A stretch of DNA of 64,000 bases, taken from Erythrocercus mccallii (taxonomy: Eukaryota > Chordata > Aves > Passeriformes > Dicruridae). Location: NCBI GenBank assembly GCA_013397435.1, contig VZRG01000004.1, positions 1,043,415-1,107,414 on the forward strand, read 5' to 3'. Of this stretch, positions 41,101 through 52,639 are shown piece after piece. The notes under the pieces were generated by a model. That model saw only the letters and a program-made list of their open reading frames with translations, was not told the origin of the DNA and did not search any database. The stretch's first letter is position 1; each line of letters begins with the position of its first letter. The translations under genes and the position numbers were made by a program.

Positions 41101-41933
41101 AGTCATCTTATCAGCTAGGCACAGCCTCTCCTAATGGCTTGATAAATATTCTGGCATCCCCATATCATTATCAAGAGATTCAAATCATGCCCAGTACTTA
41201 CTGCTGCTATTACTACAGAGTTACTGCCAATGACTCTTTCACTTATCTCTGTAACCAGAGACATTGAACAGCTCTTTTTATGTCTCCACTCCCAGTCACC
41301 AAGGGCAAAATTCATACAGAACTGTCCTCCACCTGCATGGGAAAGCTTACTGCCCCTGTGAAATTTTAAGAAAATAATTATTCTGTGTAAGACGTACATT
41401 CCCACATTCCCATCCATAGCATGCTAATGCAAATGTGTACTGCACCAGATTTTTTTAATTTCTGACACAGGAACATCGTATGTCCAACTCTCTCACAAGG
41501 CCGCTTTGTGCTTGCCATGGGCCTCAAAGCATATGTGAGTGAAATAATTTATATTGTTAATTTTGCTCTCACTGCATCCCAAGCTAACTAAATATGTATG
41601 ATACATATTTTGGCTTCAGTCAGAGGAATATGATTGCTGTCTTAGTGATTTGCAACCTTTTTCTCATGCAAAGCCTTCATCTTTATTCCTCCTCCCATCC
41701 ATCTGGGCTCTAAGATGTTCTTCTACAAATAAAATAGTCTGTTTCAGATTCTGTGCTCTAAAATCAAATCGAGGGAAGAATGAGGTAACAAATGAAGCAC
41801 ACTTTACTGCCATTTGACAATATTCAAGTGAAATCCTTAAAGATTAAATCATCCCCAGTACAAGGAAGGTTTGCATGCAACTTGTAGAACTGTCTAGGTT
41901 GTCCCCAGTTTTTCTGAAATAACCAGGGCAGCT
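38103..41933. other. Unique non-coding sequence
   Basis: This stretch holds the longest gap-free open frame of the window, 187 codons on the minus strand at 38880-39443. It is overlapped by two plus-strand frames of 97-117 codons and shows no domain, repeat or family resemblance. Some 38520-39090 sequence is GC-richer. No repeat family was recognised. Confidence 0.45.
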
Positions 41934-41996
41934 AGATCAAGATGTGTGGTTTTCCATATCTTTTTTTTTAAAATGGAAAACCACACATCTTCATCT
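41934..41996. repeat. Long near-perfect inverted repeat (24-bp arms)
   Basis: AGATGTGTGGTTTTCCAT at 41940-41957 pairs exactly with ATGGAAAACCACACATCT at 41973-41990 across a 15-base A/T loop. The pairing extends outward to 41934 and 41996 with a single mismatch (41938 against 41992), giving 23 of 24 pairs. This is far too long to be chance in 64 kb. There are no MITE target-site duplications that I can see. As RNA on either strand it would fold into a stable stem-loop, but it is shorter than typical microRNA precursors. Confidence 0.9.
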
Positions 41997-42120
41997 TTTT
42001 AAAAGATAAAGTTTTAGAATGGCCTTACATTTATCTTAGGAGGACTGAGAGGTGCACCACATAGCAAAAGAGGCAAAGGCAAAATGGTCTTTGTAGTGTA
42101 CCCTGATAGGGAAGCAATGA

Positions 42121-42300
42121 GGAGATGGTTTGGAGAGATGCAAGAAGGGTGAAGCAGAATTGTGGTGTGGGAGACAAAAAGTGAGATGAACCAAGATAGG
42201 AAATTAAAGGAAAAACTGGGTCAGGGAAGAGAAAAAAGAAATTGGATAAGATGGGAATGAGTCAAGAAAAGAACATGTAAGACTGAAGCAAAAGAAAAAT
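42121..42300. repeat. Purine-rich tract
   Basis: About 78% of plus-strand bases are A or G by counting over these 180 bases, with GGAAGAGAAAAAAGAA-like segments. The asymmetry is unlike the surrounding sequence. Such tracts often derive from decayed GA microsatellites or poly-purine mirror sequences. No coding signal is seen. Confidence 0.65.
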
Positions 42301-45300
42301 ACAAAACATGGATGAAAAACTAAGTTTTAGATTGAAAACTTTTCAAGTTTATGTTAGACTAGCACAATAAACCATGGACCTCAGCACATGACACCATGTG
42401 GACACATGCCATGGGAAGATGACTGACGGGTTAATCAACTGACATCACGAGAAGCAGACACATAGAAGAAAATTATATTTAACCTGACAGAGTAATTGCT
42501 TTCATCATCCCTCATACAGGTTCCCTCAGGCAGAAACCTGATTCCCAGACCAAAAGATAGGGAGAGCTATTACCACAGACAGAAGTATTTCTCTCCCTTG
42601 TTACCCTCTGAGGCATTTCTTCCATTCTTCCAGTCGGAAAACCATGAGAACAGAATGTATTCTATGATCAACATGTAGCCAGGATGAGTATTTCCAGCAC
42701 TAGAGAGTCATTTAATAACATCTGCAATCAAGATGTCTTGGGAGGAGAGGTTTTTTTTAAAATCTGCACCCTCTGCAATCCTTGCGGTTGATATAGAAAG
42801 CCTTTTATATTGTGCTGGATTTTCACTTAGAGACTGAAAACAGGCACTGGAATAACCAACCCTTCCTTTCCTTCTAAGAATTCTTGTTATGATGGGACAC
42901 AGTTCTGAGAGAGGGAAAAATATGGCAACTACTGTATGAGAAGTTCCCCTAAGTTTTGACTACTTTGTGCTCTTCAGATGCAGAGCCCATTTGAACACTG
43001 GTAATCATAATTGAATGATTTGAAGTGATAACAATTGACATGCCAAGTTCAGTTTGAGTTGTGGTAACATCTTTTACTTTCGCTAGAGTTTAAGACCTGT
43101 CTTTGATTATAACTACATTAGCTAGCAAGGGAAGTGATGCATTATTTTAAAGTTCATCAAAGGAAAAACATTACAGTTTCTGTGCACAAATAAGCTATCT
43201 ACAATTTTTTTCCAAATTCAACTTGCAATGTAAAATGTGTATTTGCCTTCAGAACAGTGAGATTAAATCAGCTCATCTACAAACATCTACCTTAATAATG
43301 ACTTTGGTTTTTAAGCTCAAGCAAGTGACATCTTCCAACTGGGGAATGTCTCACATATATTTGACACTTTTGTTTTGTGCAAGGTTTAAGTGACTGAGCA
43401 GAAGTATGATGACACTGAGGCCGCCCACGTTTCCACCACAACAGTTTCATGCACAGCCTCCCATGTTTGCCTGCTATAGGTGCTGAATAAGGAAACACTG
43501 TGCATTTTAGAACCAGCCTCAACTTGGTTCCTCTCACCATGTCCTGTGCCTTGTGCAATGGGGATACCTCATTCCCACTCTGCCAACTCTTCCCACACAC
43601 CTGGCTCTCCCAGCTCTGCCTGCACTGCCCAAAGAGATCCTGTGTGTTTCATGAGCAAAGAGCTAGTAAAGAAGCTCTTTACCCAAACAAGTGATAACTT
43701 GGTAAACAGAATTTCCAGCTCAAATTTCAAATATATGGACAAGCAGAAATATCTTGTTTGTAAAAGGTACAAATATAGGCAGCAGAGCCTCTTCCGGAAA
43801 AGAAAAGGTATGGAAAACGTACAGGACACTCAGCACACAACTATCCTTTCATCAGAGAAGCTATTTCCAAAAATTATGAACCCTAAATTAGAATTGTATG
43901 AATATTTACTAGGAGACAGAACATTTTCTCCACTTATTTTGGCTTCAGTTTAAGTCTCCATCCAGGATCCATCCAGGTGTAACATTGCTGAAATTCTCTG
44001 GCATTTGCTTGAAGGCTCGAAAGGTGCATTCTCTTTCCTTTCCCTAAAAACATCTACAATGAGCTTTTTGTGGGGCCTTACACTCTTTTCCTGTTCAAAA
44101 CCTGGTTGCTATGTGAATTTCTTGGTTTTGACACCTCAGATTTCCTACACAGCTGGTAAGGGGAATTTGTGATCCAAGAGGTAGCTCCTAGAGACCATCA
44201 AAGTCTTTTGAATGCAGCAATTTACTGTTTTCCATGGAAGTTGTTTCTTAGACGGTTTTTCACTAAACATCTTGTTCCTTATAGAGTTTTAGCCTCTTTC
44301 CTTACCTTTTACTCATGAGTTAATTCCCTCCTCTGCTTTGCTTCTAGATGTCTTCCTTCTAGCTTCTATATAGGCAGTCAAGAGTACTCTCCCTTTTACT
44401 TCGTTTTCTCCTTTCCTTTCTTACCACTTCTCACCCAGACCAAACACAGAGGGAGAAAGTCACTAACAAATATTACCATTTTGTTCCTTGCCTTGCACAG
44501 CTCTTTTTGCCTGGGGCCATGCCTGGAGCTGCTGGCACACACTGCACAGCAGAGCATGCATCAGTAGCCAGGGTAGTTCCCACAGATGCTGTGATGCCTT
44601 CAGCTCCAGTTTTATGGAATGGATATAGATCCGTATTGCCCGCATAGTCCTCACAAGTGCAGCTCCCAGTGCCTCTTCAGAGACATATAATCACACTCTG
44701 TTTCCCTTCTGGCCTTTGAAGACACCCTGCACAGTTTCAATGACCCTGAACATAAGCTGAAACACTGTATACAAACCTTACTGTTCACCTTCCCTCCTAC
44801 TTCACAGGTAAATATGACAAAATAAGGTGCTTAAGGTTTGCCTCTGATAGAAGCTATCAGTCCCTGCACTTTCAAAAGTGACCCTTGTTTCATAAATATC
44901 TTTGTTTAGGAGACTACTTCAAGATTTGGAGTTATTTTTTATGCCATTCTTGCAGATTGTGGTCTGTATATGCTAATGTCAAGTCATTTTTCCCAAATAA
45001 AAGCTTACAGAAATTAGATTGCTTCCTTATGCCAAAGGACATTCAGCATCATCTAGCCCATTTAATTCTACTTCACCATTCATCTACAACTGTGGTTCTC
45101 ATTTATATAATCTTCCTGTGTGGCCTCTCCTATGCTTCCTTACATGGCTGTTATCACATGCCTGCCAAGCTGGGCTTTACTGAATGTCTGGTGCTAATGG
45201 AGTTGAACACTTTCTGTCATCCAGTGGTACATTGGCTCTGAAAATGAGAATATGGATTGCTTAGGAAAAAAAATTATCTGACTGATTATTTTTAGTTTAC

Positions 45301-45621
45301 TCTTCTGCTGGACTGAGTGAAGCAGCTTGCAAAAGGCATGATTACTGCTGAGCAAGAACAATGAAGAAGTATTATTTGTGTGCAGACTTCCCCACAGACT
45401 CTATCTTTGACGCCAGCTTAAAATGTTCCCAGTCAGTGATGCATGGAAAATGTTCAGGATGCAGTAGACAGTTCTAAAAACACCAGAACCAATCACCTGG
45501 GAAACAAGAAAAACAGAAAGTCAAGTCAAAAAGTATTTCAGCTATTGAACAAACACCACCCACCTCTACGCGAGTGGCTAGCAGCCTGAAGCAATATGTG
45601 TAAATCCTTTTTAGGAGTTCC
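42301..45621. other. Unique non-coding sequence
   Basis: The longest frames are 157 codons plus (43480-43953), overlapped by frames on both strands, and 118 codons plus (44885-45241). Neither has a recognisable domain. No repeats were identified. Confidence 0.45.
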
Positions 45622-45638
45622 TTTTTTTTTTTTTTTTT
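45622..45638 (-). repeat. T17 homopolymer (A17 on minus strand)
   Basis: Seventeen consecutive T residues. On the minus strand this is an A tract that could mark a retroposed tail, but no parent sequence or duplication is recognisable on the upstream side. Confidence 0.8.
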
Positions 45639-46587
45639 AATGTAAGGGAGAGAATAATTTCCTCCCATATTCTGTGTGTGATGTTTAAAATCTGCTGTGC
45701 AATGGTAAAACTTACAGCCTCCATCCCGTGTTATTCAATATAATTTTAAAGTTGATGTTGAAATGTGTTTGAGAATCAAGAAAGATAGAAATAAGTATTA
45801 ACTTGACAGAAAAACTCAAGCCTTAGGCTCAAAATTGAGAACAAATGAGAGGTATGCTTCCCATACTTTGCCCTTAGTCACAGGGAATCTGGAGCCCTGC
45901 TAAATAATCAGTAACAAGTATTGCAGTTCTGGAAATTCAAACCTAAGACTGAAGAGAACATGAGAAGGCAAGATCTGAGCTATTTCAAGCTACAGAGGCA
46001 GTTACATCTCCATTTCTTAGACTGCTTCAGGAAAACATTTCTCTTCAAGTAATAGTAATAATTAGCATTCTTTTCAAATAGAAATTTCAAATTCTATACA
46101 GAACAGGTCCAGAGAGAGGGGTCCTTAGTGTGAATGCTTCAGTTTGCCTGATGCAAATCTTCATGGAACATTAAAATATCTGTGCGACATTCCATACAAG
46201 TAATTACCTGAAAAGAAGAGATGAAACTGGTGTCAGGTTACTGCATGAGCACTGAGAAAACTGGCTATCTGTGCACCATGCTTACCTAAGGCTCTCTTGC
46301 TATTGACTAGATAAAGATGTCTGGGTGCCTTAGAGCAGCTTTACTTATGGGAAAGAAAAGAAAACTGCTGGCTGTGGGAAGGAAAAGGATGTTGTGCATC
46401 TCAGATCTGGGGGTGGAAAGCATATTTGGGGTGAGTTTATGTTTTTCTGTTATCGTAGACAGAACCGAACATAGTCTCAAGAGTGATTTGTATGCATCTG
46501 CATGACCATGTATGGCCAAAGCTTTAAATCATTAGTTTCATTCCTGGGCGCCTCTGATTCTGGTATTTTGGGGGCACTGGAGAGGTT
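45639..46587. other. Unique non-coding sequence
   Basis: Only frames of 62-70 codons on both strands (46307-46519) occur. Nothing was recognised. Confidence 0.5.
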
Positions 46588-46680
46588 ATAAGTACTGAGC
46601 CCATCTGATAATTAGGCTCCTAAGAAAGCCATTTGTTTGAATTTCCCGGAAGGGAGACGCCTAAAAATTATGGCACTTAT
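46588..46680. repeat. Possible old archosaur/turtle-type repeat fragment
   Basis: TACTGAGCCCATCTGATAAT followed by TAGGCTCCTAAGAAAG and GACGCCTAAAAATTATGG recalls old reptile/bird palindromic repeats with ACTGAGCACTTTTGAAAAT, GGCTCCTAAG and GGCGCCTAA motifs. It is highly diverged and the call is tentative. Confidence 0.3.
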
Positions 46681-47189
46681 GGAAAATGTGAGTTTAAATG
46701 TGTAACAACTGTGTTTTGGTTTATTTCAAAATGTGTGTACAAATCACAGTAGAGAATTACCCCTTCATTAACACCAGCAAAAGTAACAATAATAAACCTT
46801 CACTGCTGTTTCTGAGAGGGAATTGCTCAAGGTTAAGAGAGGTAACCTTTGAACTGGTGTATGTTTTCAAACCAGAAAGATTAAAAGGTGAAAGTTGAAA
46901 AGTATATATTTTAAATAGCACCAGATGGCTGCGGGCTGAGTTCAAACTGCTGTGCAGTTAAAGCACATGCACTCACCAGGACCCCATGGGTGAATTACAG
47001 CCTCTGTGTAGGCCGAGGGTCTCCATTATCTGACATATACCTATGCCTGCTCAGTATTCAGCCAGGGACAGCTTTTCTTTCTTAATGACTGTTGGATTAA
47101 TAGGGCCAATTCCTCAGCTGTGAGAGTCATTCCCACAGCCTGTGATGGGAACTGAGAGTATATCCAAGGACAGAGATTAGTCCACAGCT
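46681..47189. other. Unique non-coding sequence
   Basis: Two short overlapping frames on opposite strands (46698-46898, 46757-46945) are unrecognised. No repeats were seen. Confidence 0.5.
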
Positions 47190-47363
47190 CAATGGTTTTC
47201 AACTTTTTTTTGATTTGTGGACCCCTTACTTATTCACTCGGAGAAGTGGAAACCCCAGTGAAAATTAACACATGTGGATTGCTAAAGAGTATTTATGAGC
47301 TTGGTTTCCAGAGCCACTTTTTGCAAACAATTTCAAAGTTCTCTGCAGACCCCAGACTGAGAC
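47190..47363. repeat. hAT-like DNA transposon (MITE) fragment
   Basis: It opens with CAATGGTTTTCAACTTTTTT and then TGATTTGTGGACCCCT, and near the far side reads TTCAAAGTTCTCTGCAGACCCC. hAT-superfamily non-autonomous elements commonly start CAGTGGTTNTCAA and continue into ATTTGNGGACCCCT. A diverged family of this form is familiar from reptiles and birds. The expected closing inverted repeat (TTGAAAACCACTG-like) is not evident, so this is probably a truncated copy. The 91-codon plus frame across it (47192-47467) is therefore unlikely to be a gene. Confidence 0.5.
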
Positions 47364-48841
47364 TATCTCTGAAAGAAGCCTCTTTCACATTCCATCTAGT
47401 TCTCCCTTTGCAAAACCTAGTAGTTTACCTTAAAAAAATCCTCTCCCAAATCCTACTACCAAAATGAATGCAGCTGTACGGATTTGATTTTGCCTTGCAC
47501 GCTGATTTGAAGGTTAACCTAATTCTTTTGCTTTTTAGTTCTCACATTTATATGTCAGCAGATATTTGGTTTGCTTCCTCCTGCTCTCCTCGGTCATTTT
47601 TCTCTAAGACAGCTGTGCAAAACTAGTAAATTATGCAATAATCACTTTTTTTCTGGACTTATGGTGTGGCATTATCTTATCAGCTTGTTATCTAATCCGA
47701 AGTAATCTTTTTCCATATGGGAAACGTTCCATATGTTGATCAATTAGATTTATTGCCTATTAAATTGACAGTTAACTTAGAATAATAATCACAACGAGAA
47801 ATCTAGATTTCATGCTTTGTGGCCTCAATTCTTTCCAGATCAGTCTTAATTCTCTGATTTCTTATAGTCTTATCCTTGCTTAGGCTGCTAAAGATGTCTC
47901 CTCCCTCTGCTGCAGTGACCCCTTAAAATATGAAGTCAGAACCAAGAGTAAAGAGCAGTATTCTTACAAGCTCTGCAAGCTATTATACTTTTTAAATATT
48001 CTTTTTTTTCTCCCTATTTATTTCATTTTTGTGATTCTTTGATTGCAAGCACATCGAAAAGAGTCAGCTTGTATCATCGTGTTTGAATCTCAGGCAACAG
48101 CAAAGTCTTTGAGCACTATGGGAATATAAATATTAAAGAAGGAGAAGACTTATTCCTGGGATGAGGGTCTTTTTTTAAAACCTGTCTGTGCTCTCCATCA
48201 CTTCTCTGTATGATAGGTTTCGTTAACAGGCGAACAATGCAATTTGAAGCCATAAAAGCAGCACAATTTTCATTTCATAAAAATAAAATTTGTTGGGAGG
48301 AAAGCTGTAGCCTTATTCAGAAAACAACGCAGATAGAAAGAATTATTATTTCCTGCAAAATTATAAAATCTATGAGTAGAAAAGTGGAAATTTTATACCT
48401 CAAAAAACTCACATTATTTGTGAAATTAAAGGTGTGTTCTAGATGTCTTGCACTTTTGTAGTAAATGCATGAGGCTTGCCTGCTACATAACTATATCAAA
48501 CCATTCCCTGTATTTTACCAGCTTGTGTATTCATTTCACCAGTTCTTGTCACACAGAATTAAAATAAAGTAAGGAATTCTATTTCTATTTAGAATTTTTG
48601 GCAGCCCAAAGTAGTCCATACTTTTATGTTTGCATAGAAGCATGGTTATTGTCACATGACTAAACAATCTGATTTTAACCCTTCACCTTCCCCAATAATA
48701 TAATTATTTTGTTAAATCCGCTTATTTTGCTTTCAGATGTTCCATGACAAGAATTTTAATGCTCTAGCGAAGCATGTCACTTTCACATAAGTGACTTGTT
48801 TCTGAGCAGTTCAGGGTTTTTCTCTGTTCTATACACTGCAG
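47364..48841. other. Unique AT-rich non-coding sequence
   Basis: It contains an 83-codon plus frame (48210-48461), unrecognised. The part at 47590-47780 has a dense mix of TTATGCAAT, CTTATCAG and TAATCC motifs resembling vertebrate enhancer sequence, but this is not diagnostic. Confidence 0.45.
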
Positions 48842-48881
48842 TTGCAATGTGTTCTACATGCTAATGTAGAACACATTGCAA
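48842..48881. repeat. Perfect 18-bp-arm hairpin with four-base loop
   Basis: TTGCAATGTGTTCTACAT at 48842-48859 is followed by the loop GCTA and then its exact reverse complement ATGTAGAACACATTGCAA at 48864-48881. No mismatch occurs in 18 pairs, and the arm sequence is of mixed composition, not a simple repeat. Random expectation for such a structure in 64 kb is about one in a million for a given loop size. The very short spacer and perfect arms fit a recent template-switch event. It is too short for a standard microRNA precursor. Confidence 0.95.
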
Positions 48882-49009
48882 ATAGTGAAGAAACACATAA
48901 AGTGTTTTCTGCATGTCTTTCAGACAAATTACATTTATTGGTGGTAGGAGATACATTTACTCACAGAAATCCTACAACTAGTTTTTGTTATTCTTCTAGG
49001 AAATGTTCT

Positions 49010-49115
49010 CTCACATACACACACATAGAAAGAAACCCCACAGAAATAAAAACATCCGAAACAAACCAACACAACAAGAACAATAACAAAATCAATTCTA
49101 AGCAACCAAATCATT
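49010..49115. other. A/C-rich strand-asymmetric tract
   Basis: In 49021-49080 the plus strand has 52 A or C bases out of 60, five G and three T. It contains CACACA and AACAA-type units and looks like decayed low-complexity DNA. Frames on both strands across it (48842-49117 plus, 48935-49144 minus) reflect the composition. Confidence 0.6.
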
Positions 49116-50802
49116 AAAAAAATCACAATTATCACTAAATCCATATCTTCATTATGATTTGAACTTGTATCAGAGTTTGAACTGGGGGTAAGGATGGAGT
49201 AACTCCCCTGAAATGGAGTTTCATACCCAAAATAAAACCACAGTAAGATCTTAATCTCACCACAGTACTACAGAAGTGAAGATACATATGATATATATTT
49301 TCATATGATTTTATGTATTGGAACACTTCAAAGTAGATAATTCATATATTGTGATATTTACCTATTCCCCATAGAATCTATTAACTAAATCTCTCTTTCT
49401 GAGGAGGAAAAGGCTTATGCCTTAAGATTAAAATAACTTGTGTAGAATAGTAATCAGAGAGTTTGGCTAAAGTTAGCATGCATCCCTCATATTACAAATG
49501 TGGTTTCAAGGTTATCCAACAACTGAATAGAGCTAGATTTCATTATCTGACCTTCTAAAGTAATCAACTATGTAAAAAAGGATAGCAACATTGAATCCTA
49601 TTGTCAAGGTCTTTTTTCACATACCTACATTGCTAAAACATCTAAGACTGTTTTCAAACTGAACATGCCTTAAAACTTGTACAACTTAATTTTTTTCCCT
49701 GACTTTATATATGCAAATGAAGACAGATTTGTTAGCAAGCTGTCATTTACTGGTAGGTGAATCCCAAATACCTGCTTTGTGAACCCTCTAACATCAACAT
49801 TAGGCAAACTGTTCCCCAAGGCTATACAAATGTGTTTGCTTCCTTTCATTAGAAGAAAACCATTTGATGCAGCTGAAGAGATTTTATGCAGCATCTTGTG
49901 ACACTTCATGTAAATGCTTTAATTATTTTAATACTTCATGGTTGCACCAATATCCCTTTCTAGGGATAATTTGCAAGATAATTTGCTTTTCAAGGCTTCT
50001 ACAGCTTCAGGTTTACAACAGGACTCTACTGGAAGTCCTCTTTGCAAAACTGTGTGCAGGATATTAGGATAACTAGGTTAAGAAGATGATTGGTCATTGC
50101 ATTTTAAAATCCCTGCCCAGAGCTTTGATTTTTTTTCCTGGTTCCTGCAAATTTGTACTGTGCCAAATTTCCAGTATCCCTATGTCAAACTGCACTACCT
50201 CCTTGATGCTGTCTGCTTGCTGCAGAAGCTGCTGGTATATAAAAAGCTTCTGGAGCTCTATAGTTCCATGTGTCTCCCTCGTGCAACACCTACACTTCCA
50301 GACCAAGAGATAGAACTGTGACACTTCAGATGCATGAGAACAAGTGGTGGCAAATAAAAGGTGAATTTTTCTACTTTGCTTGCTGTCCACCTCACCTACT
50401 TCTCCACAAGATGTACAGAAGAAAACATTTTACATGTTATGAAGACATAAGGGGTAGCTATAACTGAAGTTTGCTTGACCATTGTCTGTTGGAGACGCCC
50501 TGAAATTGTCAACTTGGCACAGCTCATTCCATTTCACTTGGAACCTGATGGTACCAAAATTAATAGTGATTTTTAATTCATACTTCAATGGGACACACAC
50601 CAATATCAAATCTTGGCTAGCATCATGGACACCTTGACTTACATGCATGTGTTGCCTGTTAGATTAACCTGAATTTTCACTGGCACAAGGTTGAAGCCAA
50701 ATCACAATGACAAATTTGAAGGCTAATCGATTAGCATTACATTTACTAAATGGTTAAACTATTGATCAAAAATACTAAAAAGAAAAGTGAAGTAAACACA
50801 AT
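49116..50802. other. Unique non-coding sequence
   Basis: Overlapping frames occur on three reading frames at 50086-50390 (74-98 codons), none with a recognised domain. No repeat was identified. Confidence 0.45.
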
Positions 50803-51330
50803 GACAGAATCACAAAATCATTGAGTCTGGAAGGGATCTCTGCAGATAATCTGGTTGACCCCCTCTGCTCAGAGCAGGGTCAGATAGAGCGAGTTGATCA
50901 GAATTATATCCAGTTGGGCTTTGGAGATGCCTGGAGATGGACACATCTCAACCCCTCTCAGAAACATGTTCCACTATTTGATCACTCTCATAGTAAAAAA
51001 GAAGTGTTTCTTGTTGGCATTCAAGTCACTTGCCGCAACTCAGCTCCAGATGAGCTTTGGCTTTCTTTGCTCCATACCAACACACTTAGACAGTGTCTTT
51101 ATTTTCCTCCTTGGAAATCCAACTCTGATTCCATTGCTTGTAAAATTTCTTTTTATGTTTGAGTTTCATCAGGATCTCCTTGTTCATCCGTAAAGGCCTC
51201 CTTGATTTCCACTCACTGGGTTGGACCCTTCTTAAGTTTGGTGGGTCCTTGAAAAGCAACACTCTTCCAACAGCCTCATATACTGGGATTAATCTCTTCT
51301 TCAAACTGCCATTCACTATTTCTCTGAGAT
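50803..51330 (-). mobile_element. CR1 LINE relic, internally deleted, antisense
   Basis: Positions 50803-51025 match the antisense 3' end of a CR1 LINE. The order is CAGAATCACAAAATCATTGA, CTGGAAGGGATCTCTGCAGA, GACCCCCTCTGCTCAGAGCA, a TCATAGTAAAAAAGAAGTGT segment and TTCTTGTTGGCATTCAAG. From about 51030 the match jumps to a region far upstream in the element, the beginning of the endonuclease/reverse-transcriptase ORF: CTCAGCTCCAGATGAGCTTT, GAGTTTCATCAGGATCTCCT, TGTTCATCC, then a CTCACTGGGTTGGACCCTTC segment. Most of the roughly 3 kb reverse-transcriptase ORF between these parts is missing. The copy is strongly diverged and dead. Short open frames on both strands inside it (for example 50821-51162 plus) are by-products. 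The 3' end of the element is at the left side. Confidence 0.8.
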
Positions 51331-52639
51331 GTTACTTAGCTATGACAGGTGGCAATAGATCACGTCTAGCCTCTACTGGAGATTGTATTTTGGATCATAT
51401 TTTCTGAGGCTGCATTCAGACTCAATAACCAAGGCAGCATCTAAGTAGGTCTTTGTCTCCTTAATGCCATCTTGCAAAGCAGACTTATAACATTATTAGA
51501 TGTGAGAGAGGGAAAGAAAGGCAGACATTCATGGCTCCAGCACCTCTCAAGGGTGTGCTCTGTGTCCAAGATGGATCCCTTCCCACCTCTCTTGCCTTTA
51601 TTTTGCTTTATCCTTATCTCTGGCCCTTGAAAGTGCAGGTTTAAGATTTACATGAAGTATGACTCCCTCTTCCCTGATAGCTAGCACTGGATTTTCTTCT
51701 TCCCACAGCTTCTTGGAAACCTACCTGAGTTTACATTCCAAAAACATTCCTTAATTTGCACATTCCTTCAGCACCACTGGCTTTCTTGCTCTTTGCAACA
51801 ATTCAAGACCGTTACAGTAGTTTTTGAATCATACATCATCTGAACTGTTATTTTCCAGAGTTCTCATTAGCTTTCATAACATCTAGGTCATTGTGAGTTT
51901 TTAATATGTGACCTCTTGATAAGGAAGATGGCTAACATGGCATTTAAGTACTTCATCAATGTAACTGTCTGGAAATTGTAACACACAGTGACCTATTGTT
52001 TGGGTGAAAGCAAACCATGACTCTCCTGTTTAAGGAATACAAATTCTAACTCTCCATCTCAGAATGGCGTTTTATTGGGTTGCTTAATCAAAATCCAAAT
52101 ACATAATTTTTAATACATTAATTTTCTTTAATTTCACATCAAAGGGCCTTTCTGAATGTTGTTAATTGTCTTTGAAGGTATTATAAGATTGGGCTAAGCA
52201 AGCCAGTTTTGCTGTATTCATTTAACTAGAAAAGTGTGTCAAAGAAGAAAAGAGAATGGGATTATGAATATTTTTAGATGACTGACATGTTTACTATTGA
52301 AATTCATTACATCTCTGATTTTTGTGACTGTTAGCTTATAAATATCCAATGTTTTTATTTCTTATGACTTTACTACTAATCTCCTGTTATTTGTTTTTCC
52401 TCTAAGCCCTGCTCTTAATGTTGCAGAATTGCTGGCAAATCCCCACTTTTCAGAAAGAAAAAGAAAGCACGTCTGTTTTGCATTGCCTCAGAAGTCTCAT
52501 TACTTATTATTTTTAATAGTATGATATTTAAATCTGTCTTGTGACAATGAGGATGCTATTTTTTTTTAAGCCCAAAACACTAATTTGATATGTGACTTCA
52601 TCGTAAATAGTACTTGTTAAAGATTTAACCACAGATGAA
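51331..52639. other. Unique AT-rich non-coding sequence
   Basis: No frame of note lies here. The part at 52070-52260 contains CACATCAAAGGG and TTGTTAATTGTCTTTGAAGG motifs that would suit TCF/LEF and homeodomain binding, but AT-rich DNA gives such matches often. No repeat was identified. Confidence 0.45.

Noticed and set aside
43480..43953. 157-codon plus-strand open frame
   Set aside because: Unrecognised composition and overlapping frames on both strands. No supporting evidence for translation.
50086..50390. Possible pseudogene exon in overlapping frames
   Set aside because: Leucine-rich frames on both strands looked protein-like, but no family could be recognised and the frames contradict each other.
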